Shown here one piece after another: positions 1-6,485 of a DNA stretch of 35,141 nucleotides. Source of the DNA: Rhodospirillaceae bacterium (lineage in GTDB: Bacteria > Pseudomonadota > Alphaproteobacteria > UBA828). The notes below the pieces were generated by a model, which saw only the letters and a list, made by a program, of their open reading frames with translations, made no database searches and was not told where the DNA came from. Made by a program: the position numbers and the translations under genes. Location: contig JABIXB010000111.1 of assembly GCA_018666805.1 (NCBI GenBank), positions 1 to 35,141 of the forward strand, written 5' to 3'. The first letter of the stretch is position 1, and every line of letters starts with the position of its first letter.

Positions 1-650
1 GTATTACACTCGATCTTGACGCCGAGTTTGGTCAAGTTCTCCATTTCGGCGTCGATCACGTCATCTGGCAGACGGAATTCGGGGATGCCGTAGCGCAGCA
101 CGCCGCCCGCCTTATGAAAAGCCTCGTAAACGGTGACATCACACCCCGCCTTGGCCATATCGGCGGCACAGGCAATGCCAGCCGGGCCGGAACCGACGAT
201 GCCGACGCGGAAATTATTGGGCTCGATATGAGGTAAGTTGGCCCAGCCGTTCTCGATCGCTAGATCGCCGATCCAGCGCTCCAGCCGGCCGATCGCCACC
301 GGTTCCAGCGTATCGCCAACCGGGCAAACGCCTTCGCACTGATCCTCCTGCGGGCAAACACGGCCGCAGATGGCAGGCAAAAGGTTGGCATCACTGACGA
401 CGTCGTAAGCGCCGCGATAGTCCTTATCGATGATTTTCTGAATGAAGCCGGGAATATCGATCGCCACAGGACAGCCGGGAATGCAGGCGGCCTCCGGGCA
501 CATCAGACATCGCTCGCACTCGTTCAGCGTATCGTCGAGACCATAACCGAGTGCCACTTCAGAGAAATTCTCGACGCGCGCTTCCGGCGCCTGTACCGGG
601 ATTGGCGTTCGCTCCTGCGGGATGGTGCGGATGGTTTTTTTCTTCGCCAT
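1..650 (-). CDS. NfnB-type NADPH-dependent glutamate synthase small-subunit-like flavoprotein, partial
   Basis: The N-terminal 216 residues are present; the gene runs off the left edge. The start is the ATG at 648-650, two bases after the stop of the preceding gene. Cysteines near residues 45, 48, 51, 56 and 60 and near 95, 99, 105 and 109 form the two [4Fe-4S] clusters typical of GltD, dihydropyrimidine dehydrogenase and NfnB. A GSGPAG dinucleotide-binding motif follows near residue 153. With the FAD/[2Fe-2S] partner directly upstream, the pair matches NfnAB, the cytoplasmic electron-bifurcating NADH-dependent reduced ferredoxin:NADP oxidoreductase. SudAB-type sulfide dehydrogenase has the same two-subunit layout, and a glutamate synthase small subunit is a weaker alternative because no large subunit is visible. 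The fold assignment is firm; bifurcation is inferred from the pairing. An FNR box upstream of the partner probably controls both genes. Confidence 0.85.
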   Translation of the reverse strand, partial: MAKKKTIRTIPQERTPIPVQAPEARVENFSEVALGYGLDDTLNECERCLMCPEAACIPGCPVAIDIPGFIQKIIDKDYRGAYDVVSDANLLPAICGRVCPQEDQCEGVCPVGDTLEPVAIGRLERWIGDLAIENGWANLPHIEPNNFRVGIVGSGPAGIACAADMAKAGCDVTVYEAFHKAGGVLRYGIPEFRLPDDVIDAEMENLTKLGVKIECN

Positions 651-652
651 CG

Positions 653-1495
653 TTACACACCTGCCCGGCACGTCTCGGACCATTTCTCCACCGCCAGCCG
701 TTCGTCTTCGGCGAATCGGTGTAGCCGGTTCATCAGGTCGTCGAAATCGACCGCGTGGGCATCAAAATCAGGGCCGTCAACGCAGGCAAATTTCATTCTG
801 TCGCCGACCTTGACCCGGCAGCCGCCGCACATCCCGGTGCCGTCGATCATAATCGGGTTCAGGCTAACCATTGTTTTAATGCCATGCGGGCGCGTTGTAT
901 CGGCACAGGCCTTCATCATGATCGGTGGGCCGATGGCGACGACTTCATCAATATCGCCATGTTTCTCAATCGCCGCCTCTATGCCGGCCGTCACCAGCCC
1001 TTTCATGCCAACAGAGCCATCATCGCTACAGATGATAAATTCGTCGCAGACGCGCTCGAATTTGTCTCGCCAAAAGACCAGCGGTTCACTGCGAAAGCCG
1101 ACCACGCCGATGACGTAGGCGCCGTTCTCCTTAAAAGCGCGCGCCTGCGGGAACACCGGCGCCACGCCGAGGCCACCGCCGACGCAGATCACCTTCTTTG
1201 CCTCGCCAATATGGCTTGGAGTTCCCATTGGCCCGACCACACCGAAGAGCTCGGAGCCGACCTTAAGATTTTGCTGCATTTCTTTGGTCGTCTTGCCGAC
1301 CGCCTGGATGACGAGGGTGATCGTTCCGGCGGCGCGGTCGAAATCGGCAATCGTCAATGGAATGCGCTCGCCATGCTCGTGCGGTATGACGATGACAAAC
1401 TGGCCGGGCTTCGCCGCCTTGGCCATCATCGGGTGACTAATTTCAAGCAGATATGTGACGTCGGAGAAGTCTTCGCGCGCTACAATCTCGCACAT
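653..1495 (-). CDS. NfnA-type ferredoxin-NADP reductase subunit (sulfide/dihydroorotate dehydrogenase-like FAD/NAD-binding protein)
   Basis: The protein has about 280 residues from the preferred start. It has an FAD-binding barrel with the motif KPGQFVIV near residue 29 and GERIPLTI near 42, then an NAD-binding domain with CVGGGLGVAPVFP near 104. The C-terminal [2Fe-2S] site has Cys near 223, 226 and 238 plus a nearby Asp (IDGTGMCGGCR, FACVDGP). In NfnA this cluster has three Cys and one Asp ligand. The ATG at 1495 fits the family N-terminus and has AAGG nine bases upstream. An in-frame ATG at 1573 would add 26 polar residues and also has a weak AGG, so the start is uncertain. The gene lies two bases before the NfnB-like gene and downstream of an FNR box at 1640-1653, so anaerobic induction is likely. 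Confidence 0.85.
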   Translation of the reverse strand: MCEIVAREDFSDVTYLLEISHPMMAKAAKPGQFVIVIPHEHGERIPLTIADFDRAAGTITLVIQAVGKTTKEMQQNLKVGSELFGVVGPMGTPSHIGEAKKVICVGGGLGVAPVFPQARAFKENGAYVIGVVGFRSEPLVFWRDKFERVCDEFIICSDDGSVGMKGLVTAGIEAAIEKHGDIDEVVAIGPPIMMKACADTTRPHGIKTMVSLNPIMIDGTGMCGGCRVKVGDRMKFACVDGPDFDAHAVDFDDLMNRLHRFAEDERLAVEKWSETCRAGV

Positions 1496-1639
1496 AGCGG
1501 CGCCTTGTCCCTCGCGCGGTGGCGTCACGAGATCGCATGACTCATCTTGCTTGACGTTCGAGTCTCGGTCCATTTCTGGCCTGCGCTCTCTCGATCAATA
1601 CACTGATAAACAATGTATCCTTCAGCTTGCGGCGCTGTG

Positions 1640-1653
1640 TTGATTTGGATCAA
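1640..1653. promoter_or_regulatory. FNR-type operator upstream of nfnAB
   Basis: The sequence TTGATTTGGATCAA matches the FNR/Anr/FixK consensus TTGAT-N4-ATCAA at every fixed position. On the minus strand a TACATT hexamer at 1617-1612 lies where the -10 box of a promoter activated from -41.5 would be, giving a transcription start near 1605. The downstream gene starts at 1573 or 1495. The site is seen directly. Which CRP/FNR-family protein binds it cannot be told from sequence. Confidence 0.8.
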
Positions 1654-1695
1654 ACGCAATGATTCTGAATGGAACTTCCAGTCGCAATAACGAAT

Positions 1696-1872
1696 TTACC
1701 GCGCGGAATATTCCGACTGAATAGTAAATTCGCCGTCCTCGCCAGAGAAGAGGCCTGGGCCGGCCGGAATCTCGTCACCCGGCATTTGCCATTTGTTTGA
1801 ATGCAAAGGCTCGCCGCCACATCCTGCGAGAGCAAGTGTGGCGGCGAAGAGGAGGATTGTAACGATTTTCAT
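1696..1872 (-). CDS. Small lipoprotein, 58 residues
   Basis: This is a short gene starting at the ATG of 1870-1872 and ending with TAA at 1696-1698. The protein begins MKIVTILLFAATLALAGC: one Lys, a hydrophobic core and a textbook lipobox LAGC with the lipidated Cys at residue 18. The residue after Cys is Gly rather than Asp, which points to outer-membrane sorting by the usual rule. The mature part has only about 41 residues, rich in Gly, Pro and acidic residues (PGDEIPAGPGLFSG), with no recognised domain. It lies 51 bases downstream of the porin on the same strand and could be co-transcribed with it. Function is unknown; the lipoprotein call rests on the signal sequence. Confidence 0.65.
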   Translation of the reverse strand: MKIVTILLFAATLALAGCGGEPLHSNKWQMPGDEIPAGPGLFSGEDGEFTIQSEYSAR

Positions 1873-1923
1873 ATCGTCTTCGTTTGCATCAAATTCCCAG
1901 CGCCGCGCAACGGCGATGCCGAG

Positions 1924-3225
1924 CTAGAATTTGACCCGCGCGCCAAATCCGCCGATGGTAATGTCTTCGGTTTGAACGCCTGGAAGATCGGCATCATAGA
2001 CGCCGATGATCGCGTAGAGGTCGGCGCTGATCTTGGAGACCTTCTGCACCGCCGCGAGACTGTAGAACGAGCCCTCGCGGTTGTTGGCGCCTTGATCCTG
2101 GGTTTCGGCGTAGTTGACGCTGACGGCAGTGCCGCCGAGATCGTTCATCTTGAAATCATGACCGAGCTTAACGTACCAGAATTCTTCGTCGTCGCGGCCC
2201 GCCGCTTCGAGATCCTCACTGGAGTAGCTGCCGGTCAGGCTGGTGCCGAACGGCGCCTTGACCGAGGCGGAAAGTCCGAAGCCGGTTTTTTGACTGGTTG
2301 GCGCGGCATCCCAGTAGCTCGCGGCGAGAGCCACCTCGGTGCCGTCGAACTCGCGGCCGTAGCGCGCCGCAACGTCCCACTCGTCGCCATCGACCCAGGA
2401 GGTCGAGAGCTTGGTGCCGGCAAACGTCGGCGTGTCGTAGCGCAACCGGTCATCGCGGCTCAGGCCGTCCTGATCGGAGAACAGGCTGCCCACCGTCACG
2501 CCCGAGGAAGTGCCCCCGGTTCCCGAGACACGGAATAACAGGCTGGTGCCCAAATCCGCGAAGCCCGCGGCTGAGATCACGCCGGTGCCGGACAAATCCT
2601 CTTCCACCGAGCCGTCCGAGGCGGAAGGCCCTTGGCCAAATGTGAGTTTGCCCAAATCCTTGTTACTGAACCACAATTCAAGCTTGCGCTCAGTGAAGCT
2701 GTTGCTGGCGGCGGTCGCGGTATTTTGATCGATCGTGACGTCGCCGGTAGAATTCGACTCGAACTGCACTTCGATGTTCGAGCCGGCGGACCATACGTCG
2801 TCGAGTTTGCTCTTGCCGACGAAGCGCAGGCGGGTTGACGAGCGATCATTATCGGCGTGGAACCAGCGCGCCTGATCACCATTGTCGGCGTAAAACACCA
2901 TGCGGTTGACCTGGCCGGAAATACTGAGCTCGGTATCCTTCTTGCCTGAATGGATGATCGATTTCGAGCTGCCGGACGCGGCCTTGACGTCCGCCACGGC
3001 CTGTTGATTTTTCATGACGGCATCACGCAGTACCTGCAAATCGCCGGCAAGCGTTTCGACCTGGCCTTTCAGGGCGTCGTTTTCCGCTTTCAGGTCTGCG
3101 ATTTCGTCCGCTGCTGCGGGGACCGCAAACATGACCATAGAGCCCAATATAACAGCTCCGAAAAAGCGAACGAATGGGCGTAAAGTATTTTCACTATTAT
3201 CGTTACACCTCATCAAGTTAACCAT
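1924..3225 (-). CDS. Outer-membrane porin with N-terminal coiled coil
   Basis: A protein of 433 residues with a signal peptide (hydrophobic stretch about 21-36, predicted cleavage after PAAA near residue 39). A heptad-like region at about 42-80 (ADLKAENDALKGQVETLAGD) suggests a trimeric periplasmic coiled coil. The rest alternates polar and hydrophobic residues as in a beta barrel and ends in Phe (GGFGARVKF), the usual recognition signal for the Bam machinery. The segment ELSISGQVNRMVFYADNG is typical of the first strands of alphaproteobacterial general porins. The start is supported by AGGAG nine bases upstream of the ATG at 3225. It probably allows diffusion of small hydrophilic solutes; substrate preference cannot be read. 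The upstream Fur/RirA-like site may control it together with the small preprotein. Confidence 0.88.
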   Translation of the reverse strand: MVNLMRCNDNSENTLRPFVRFFGAVILGSMVMFAVPAAADEIADLKAENDALKGQVETLAGDLQVLRDAVMKNQQAVADVKAASGSSKSIIHSGKKDTELSISGQVNRMVFYADNGDQARWFHADNDRSSTRLRFVGKSKLDDVWSAGSNIEVQFESNSTGDVTIDQNTATAASNSFTERKLELWFSNKDLGKLTFGQGPSASDGSVEEDLSGTGVISAAGFADLGTSLLFRVSGTGGTSSGVTVGSLFSDQDGLSRDDRLRYDTPTFAGTKLSTSWVDGDEWDVAARYGREFDGTEVALAASYWDAAPTSQKTGFGLSASVKAPFGTSLTGSYSSEDLEAAGRDDEEFWYVKLGHDFKMNDLGGTAVSVNYAETQDQGANNREGSFYSLAAVQKVSKISADLYAIIGVYDADLPGVQTEDITIGGFGARVKF

Positions 3226-3277
3226 AGTTATGTGCTCCTGTTCAGTTCGGTTGATTGTCTAAGGTAAATTTAACTAA

Positions 3278-3409
3278 CTATACGGCATTCTCATCAGCTG
3301 CCTGCGCCGGCAAGCTGGTGGCAAGGATGAGCGTCGCAAGCACTGCCATGCAGGCGCGAAACAATCCTCGGCGTATGAGGGATGATTTGGTTTTATTTTT
3401 GTTTTGCAT
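3278..3409 (-). CDS. Tiny preprotein, 43 residues, nearly all signal peptide
   Basis: An ATG at 3407-3409 opens a 43-codon frame ending with TAG at 3278-3280. It has a strongly basic N-terminus (MQNKNKTKSSLIRRG), a hydrophobic core (MAVLATLILATSL) and a signal peptidase site PAQA-AD, leaving only about six mature residues (ADENAV). It lies 52 bases upstream of the porin on the same strand, between a likely promoter and the porin. It could be a leader peptide, a secreted micropeptide, or the remnant of a second porin whose barrel has been lost. No convincing ribosome binding site is seen, which lowers confidence. The signal-peptide character is clear from the sequence; the role is unknown. Confidence 0.45.
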   Translation of the reverse strand: MQNKNKTKSSLIRRGLFRACMAVLATLILATSLPAQAADENAV

Positions 3410-3491
3410 TTCACTTAACCCGATGAATGGACAAGACAGAAATCAGATGACGATCTGTTTTACTCGCTTAAATATTAAGGTCAAGTGTAAA

Positions 3492-3506
3492 TGATAACTA
3501 TTCTCA
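3492..3506. promoter_or_regulatory. Fur- or RirA-like iron box
   Basis: TGATAACTATTCTCA matches the 7-1-7 Fur pattern TGATAAT-N-ATTATCA at 12 of 14 positions and also fits the RirA iron-responsive form TGA-N9-TCA. It lies at the predicted transcription start of the minus-strand promoter whose TATAAT box is at 3518-3513, a typical position for a repressor. Downstream are the 43-residue preprotein and the porin. Iron control is an inference. Confidence 0.45.
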
Positions 3507-3512
3507 ACAAAT

Positions 3513-3518
3513 ATTATA
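3513..3518 (-). promoter_or_regulatory. Minus-strand -10 element upstream of preprotein and porin
   Basis: The minus strand reads TATAAT here, a perfect sigma-70 -10 box within an AT-rich stretch (about 3510-3547) that contrasts with the GC-rich surroundings. No good -35 box lies 17 bases upstream. The start would fall near 3506, inside the iron-box-like sequence. Confidence 0.4.
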
Positions 3519-3549
3519 TCTAATTGTTATTATTATATATTTTTTCGTG

Positions 3550-4515
3550 TTAATCCCTTCGTACGATTTGGTTTTGCAGTTCGCCGATGGTTTCGATACG
3601 GCAAATGACCTGATCGCCGGCCTGTAAATATCCGCTTGCCCGGACCAAATCGGGGCGTTCGTAGGGCCGCCCACCCAGCTCAGGATCAGCCGCCCAGGCG
3701 GTGCCGCCGGGCGTGCCGGTGGATATCACCCAGCCTGGCTGCAAAGTCAAAAAGGTCGAGAAAAAGTGGACCAGTTCGGCCACGCCCCAAATCATTTTCG
3801 CGGTCGAATTGTTCTGCCGTAATTCGCCGTTCACCAGGGTCGAAAGGGCGAGGTTTTGCGGATCGGAAATCTCGTCGGGCGTGACGATGACCGGGCCAAG
3901 CGGCGCGCAGGTGTCAAAATTTTTGCCCGGCCCGAGGGCATATTGGCAACTCCCATCCGGGCGCATCTTGACCTGGCGGTCGCGCGCCGTGACATCGTTC
4001 ATGATGGTGAAGCCGAAAATATGTTCCGCCGCCTTGTCTTCCGCAATATGACGTCCGGCTTTGCCGATCACGATGGCAAGCTCGGTTTCATAATCCAGTT
4101 TTTGCGTCACTTTCGTGTCCCAGACGATGTCGTCACCTGGCCCGATGACGCCGGTCGCCGGAATCTTGATGAAAAACTCCGGCTCCTTGGCAGTGACTTC
4201 GGGCTTTTCCTCGCGGTGGTCCCAGTAATTCTCGCCGCTACAGAGGATGATTCCGGGATCGAGCGGCGCGAGAAGCTTCACATCAGCCTGCGCCATACGG
4301 GCAACATTCGCATCGGCCACGGTTTGCAAATATTCGACGCCCGCCGGGCCGGCCGCGATCAGACTCGTCATGTCGGCAAACCATGCCCGCTTCTCGGCCA
4401 TTTCGCTGTAATATCCACCGGTAGCGTCAACCGCATCGAGAATATCGATCAACTCATCGCCCTCAACGATCGCGAGGCGGTCCTCCCCTGCCCGGTCGTA
4501 ACGCGCCAATCTCAT
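3550..4515 (-). CDS. Fumarylacetoacetate hydrolase (FAH) family protein
   Basis: A protein of 321 residues with the FAH C-terminal domain. The metal site is recognisable as DYETELAIVIG near residue 141 (two Glu ligands) and the Asp of IMNDVTARD near 174. The motifs CSGENYWDH near 92, GPGKNFDT near 196 and STGTPGG near 260 are family hallmarks. The family includes fumarylacetoacetases, acylpyruvate hydrolases, decarboxylases and hydratases acting on beta-diketo or 2-oxo acids with Mg or Mn; the substrate is not predictable here. The ATG at 4515 has GGAGG eight bases upstream. The gene starts one base after the stop of the formamidase-like gene and is the last of the eight-gene corrinoid operon, so it may act on the demethylated product or on an accompanying acid. 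Confidence 0.85.
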   Translation of the reverse strand: MRLARYDRAGEDRLAIVEGDELIDILDAVDATGGYYSEMAEKRAWFADMTSLIAAGPAGVEYLQTVADANVARMAQADVKLLAPLDPGIILCSGENYWDHREEKPEVTAKEPEFFIKIPATGVIGPGDDIVWDTKVTQKLDYETELAIVIGKAGRHIAEDKAAEHIFGFTIMNDVTARDRQVKMRPDGSCQYALGPGKNFDTCAPLGPVIVTPDEISDPQNLALSTLVNGELRQNNSTAKMIWGVAELVHFFSTFLTLQPGWVISTGTPGGTAWAADPELGGRPYERPDLVRASGYLQAGDQVICRIETIGELQNQIVRRD

Positions 4516-4516
4516 A

Positions 4517-5398
4517 TCAACTGCCTCCGTCCATTTTCATTTGGCGCAACAGGGCGCGCGTCATATCGCTTTCCGGCTCACGCAATTGATGCGCCATGGT
4601 GAAGTGGTTGTAGCCCGGCAGCTTGATATGCTCGAACGGGTAGCCAAGATTTTGCCACACCGCCTGCATGGCTTCGGCCTGACGCCCATATTCGTCCGAT
4701 TCAATATCGCCGGAAATAACCATCAGCGGCAGCGCGACCGGATATGTTTGATGGATCGGACTGTTGCGCTGGGCAACATCTTCGTCCATGCCGACCTTGT
4801 TGTTGAGATAACAGAGACGTATCGGCTCCAGGTCGTAAATCCCCGACATCGAAGCGCCGCCCTTGACCAGCCCGGCCGGCAGGCCGTCTTCGAAAGCTGG
4901 CCAGTCGGTCGCCATCAGCATCATCACGAGATGCCCGCCGGCCGATTGCCCGACCGTATAAATGCGCTCCCGGTCGGCGTCGAACGAAGCCGCGTTGCGC
5001 CACACCCAAGCTAGTGCCGCGCGGTTCTGGCGCACGATCTCGTCCATGCCATATTCGGGTGTGAGACCGTAATTAATCACCACCGTGGTGACGCCATTCG
5101 GGCGCAAACCTTCGGCGACGAAACTGTCATGCTTTTTATCGAGCGAATACCAATAGCCGCCATGCACCATCACCTGGATCGGCGCGCCCGCCTCGGCGGC
5201 GGGAAAAATATCGAGCGTTTCACATGGCAGATCGCCATACGGAACATCGAGCTGCGCTGGCAATTTCTTCTGTGTCTCGGTGCTCCATTTTTCCCAATCG
5301 TCGAAATGATCGGTGAACTCCGGATAGCGCTGCCGATTGTTATATTGCGCGTCCAGCTGATCCTGATTGTAACCCCTGTAAACGATCTCCCCGCTCAC
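4517..5398 (-). CDS. Alpha/beta hydrolase, kynurenine formamidase/esterase-like
   Basis: A protein of 293 residues starting at a GTG with GGAGGAG a few bases upstream. The oxyanion-hole motif HGGYW is at residues 79-83 and the nucleophile elbow GQSAGG at 150-155 (Ser152). The acid is probably in GDIESDE near 230 and the catalytic His in PGYNHF near 265. The combination HGGYW plus GxSAGGH is typical of arylformamidases and related hormone-sensitive-lipase-like esterases. A kynurenine role is unlikely because no tryptophan-catabolism genes lie nearby. Position in the corrinoid operon suggests hydrolysis of an amide, ester or formyl compound in the same pathway. It is cytoplasmic, as no signal peptide is seen. 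Confidence 0.8.
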   Translation of the reverse strand: MSGEIVYRGYNQDQLDAQYNNRQRYPEFTDHFDDWEKWSTETQKKLPAQLDVPYGDLPCETLDIFPAAEAGAPIQVMVHGGYWYSLDKKHDSFVAEGLRPNGVTTVVINYGLTPEYGMDEIVRQNRAALAWVWRNAASFDADRERIYTVGQSAGGHLVMMLMATDWPAFEDGLPAGLVKGGASMSGIYDLEPIRLCYLNNKVGMDEDVAQRNSPIHQTYPVALPLMVISGDIESDEYGRQAEAMQAVWQNLGYPFEHIKLPGYNHFTMAHQLREPESDMTRALLRQMKMDGGS

Positions 5399-5409
5399 GA
5401 AACTCCTCC

Positions 5410-6447
5410 CTATTTCATTTCGCCCTTCCGCCAGGCCTTGATGTATTTCTTACAATGCTCGTCCTTGCCGAGCAGCATATCCTCGGCCAGGCGATAGCCA
5501 AGCGATTCCCTGTCGGTGGCAAAAATATCCGCTGGCGAAAACTGCACCGGATCGATGATGCCGCCGTCGGCGCCCGCTTCCACCGCCAGTGTCACAAACG
5601 CGCCATTGACTGTCTTGCGCCCGGGGATGCCGAACGAAACATTGCTCATGCCGCCGGTGATGTGAATCTCCGGGCCGTATTTGCCGCGAATTTCGCGAAT
5701 CGCGTCGAGGCAATGGAGGCCGAACTCCTTATCGACCGAGATTGGGAACACCAGTGGATCGACATGCAGGTGGCCAAGAGGAATGCCTTTCTCGAGCGCG
5801 GCCTCGACCATGCGCGAGGCATTGGTAACGCGCTCCGCCGTGCCCGACGGCATGCCGCTCTCGCCAGCCGCCGTGATCACCACTTCGGCATTATGTTCGC
5901 GCACCAGGTCGAGCGCATCGAGACGCTCCAGCGAGGCCGAGTTCAGCATCGGCCGGACTTTCGAGCTGTCGCATGCTTCAAGCCCGGCGCGGATCACATC
6001 GACATCGGATGAATCGACCGAAATCGGCAACGGGCTCATGTTCTGAACCGCACCGACCAGCCATGTCATGGCCGCTTTCTGCTCTTCCGTCTTGAGCGAA
6101 AACTCATCGACATTGATGTCGAGGAATGTGGCGCCGGTCTGCTCCTGGTGGTGCGCCATGGCGTGAATATAAGCGAGGCCGTTCTCCGCCGCTTCGGCGC
6201 TGCCGAACATCGCCGCGCTGAGCGCAACCTTGACATGCTTGACCCGGCCCTCGTCATAATCCTGCGTGGCTTTAACATCGTCGGGAATGAGCAATGTTTG
6301 GGCTGAGCCATCGACTGCCGTATAGAGAATGACATCCACATCATCAACGGTATCTATCCGCTTGCCCTTGCGCAGCAATGAGCGCGTGGTGTGGATATTC
6401 TCACCGATGGTAATATAGCTCGCCGGGTTATTGAGGACCGAATTCAT
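5410..6447 (-). CDS. Pterin-binding corrinoid:tetrahydrofolate methyltransferase (AcsE/MtrH/CmuB-like)
   Basis: A protein of 345 residues with a TIM-barrel pterin-binding fold of the dihydropteroate synthase superfamily. Recognisable blocks are ITIGENIHTTRS near residue 12, TFLDINVDEF near 108, PISVDSSDVDVI near 141 and ITGGMSNVSFGIPGR near 260; the last is the hallmark of methyltetrahydrofolate:corrinoid methyltransferases rather than of FolP. It should exchange a methyl group between tetrahydrofolate and the cobalt of the neighbouring corrinoid protein. In catabolic methyl transfer it works towards methyl-tetrahydrofolate, feeding C1 metabolism. The start is supported by AAGGA seven bases upstream. 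It sits in the operon between the corrinoid reactivator and the hydrolase, 11 bases from the latter. Family call firm; direction inferred. Confidence 0.88.
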   Translation of the reverse strand: MNSVLNNPASYITIGENIHTTRSLLRKGKRIDTVDDVDVILYTAVDGSAQTLLIPDDVKATQDYDEGRVKHVKVALSAAMFGSAEAAENGLAYIHAMAHHQEQTGATFLDINVDEFSLKTEEQKAAMTWLVGAVQNMSPLPISVDSSDVDVIRAGLEACDSSKVRPMLNSASLERLDALDLVREHNAEVVITAAGESGMPSGTAERVTNASRMVEAALEKGIPLGHLHVDPLVFPISVDKEFGLHCLDAIREIRGKYGPEIHITGGMSNVSFGIPGRKTVNGAFVTLAVEAGADGGIIDPVQFSPADIFATDRESLGYRLAEDMLLGKDEHCKKYIKAWRKGEMK

Positions 6448-6485
6448 GTTATTTTCCTTCTTCTTAATTCAGTCGAGCTGGCATG

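Noticed and set aside
755-1540. Long plus-strand open frame opposite the NfnA gene
   Set aside because: It mirrors a well-recognised minus-strand gene; GC-rich third positions create long antisense frames. The same applies to plus-strand frames at 1801-2538, 3856-4602, 6729-7679, 8440-9405, 22209-23207 and 28814-29791.
1650-1835. Minus-strand open frame of 61 codons between the FNR box and the porin
   Set aside because: It is in another frame over the lipoprotein gene, which has a clear signal peptide and lipobox; the 61-codon product has no features.
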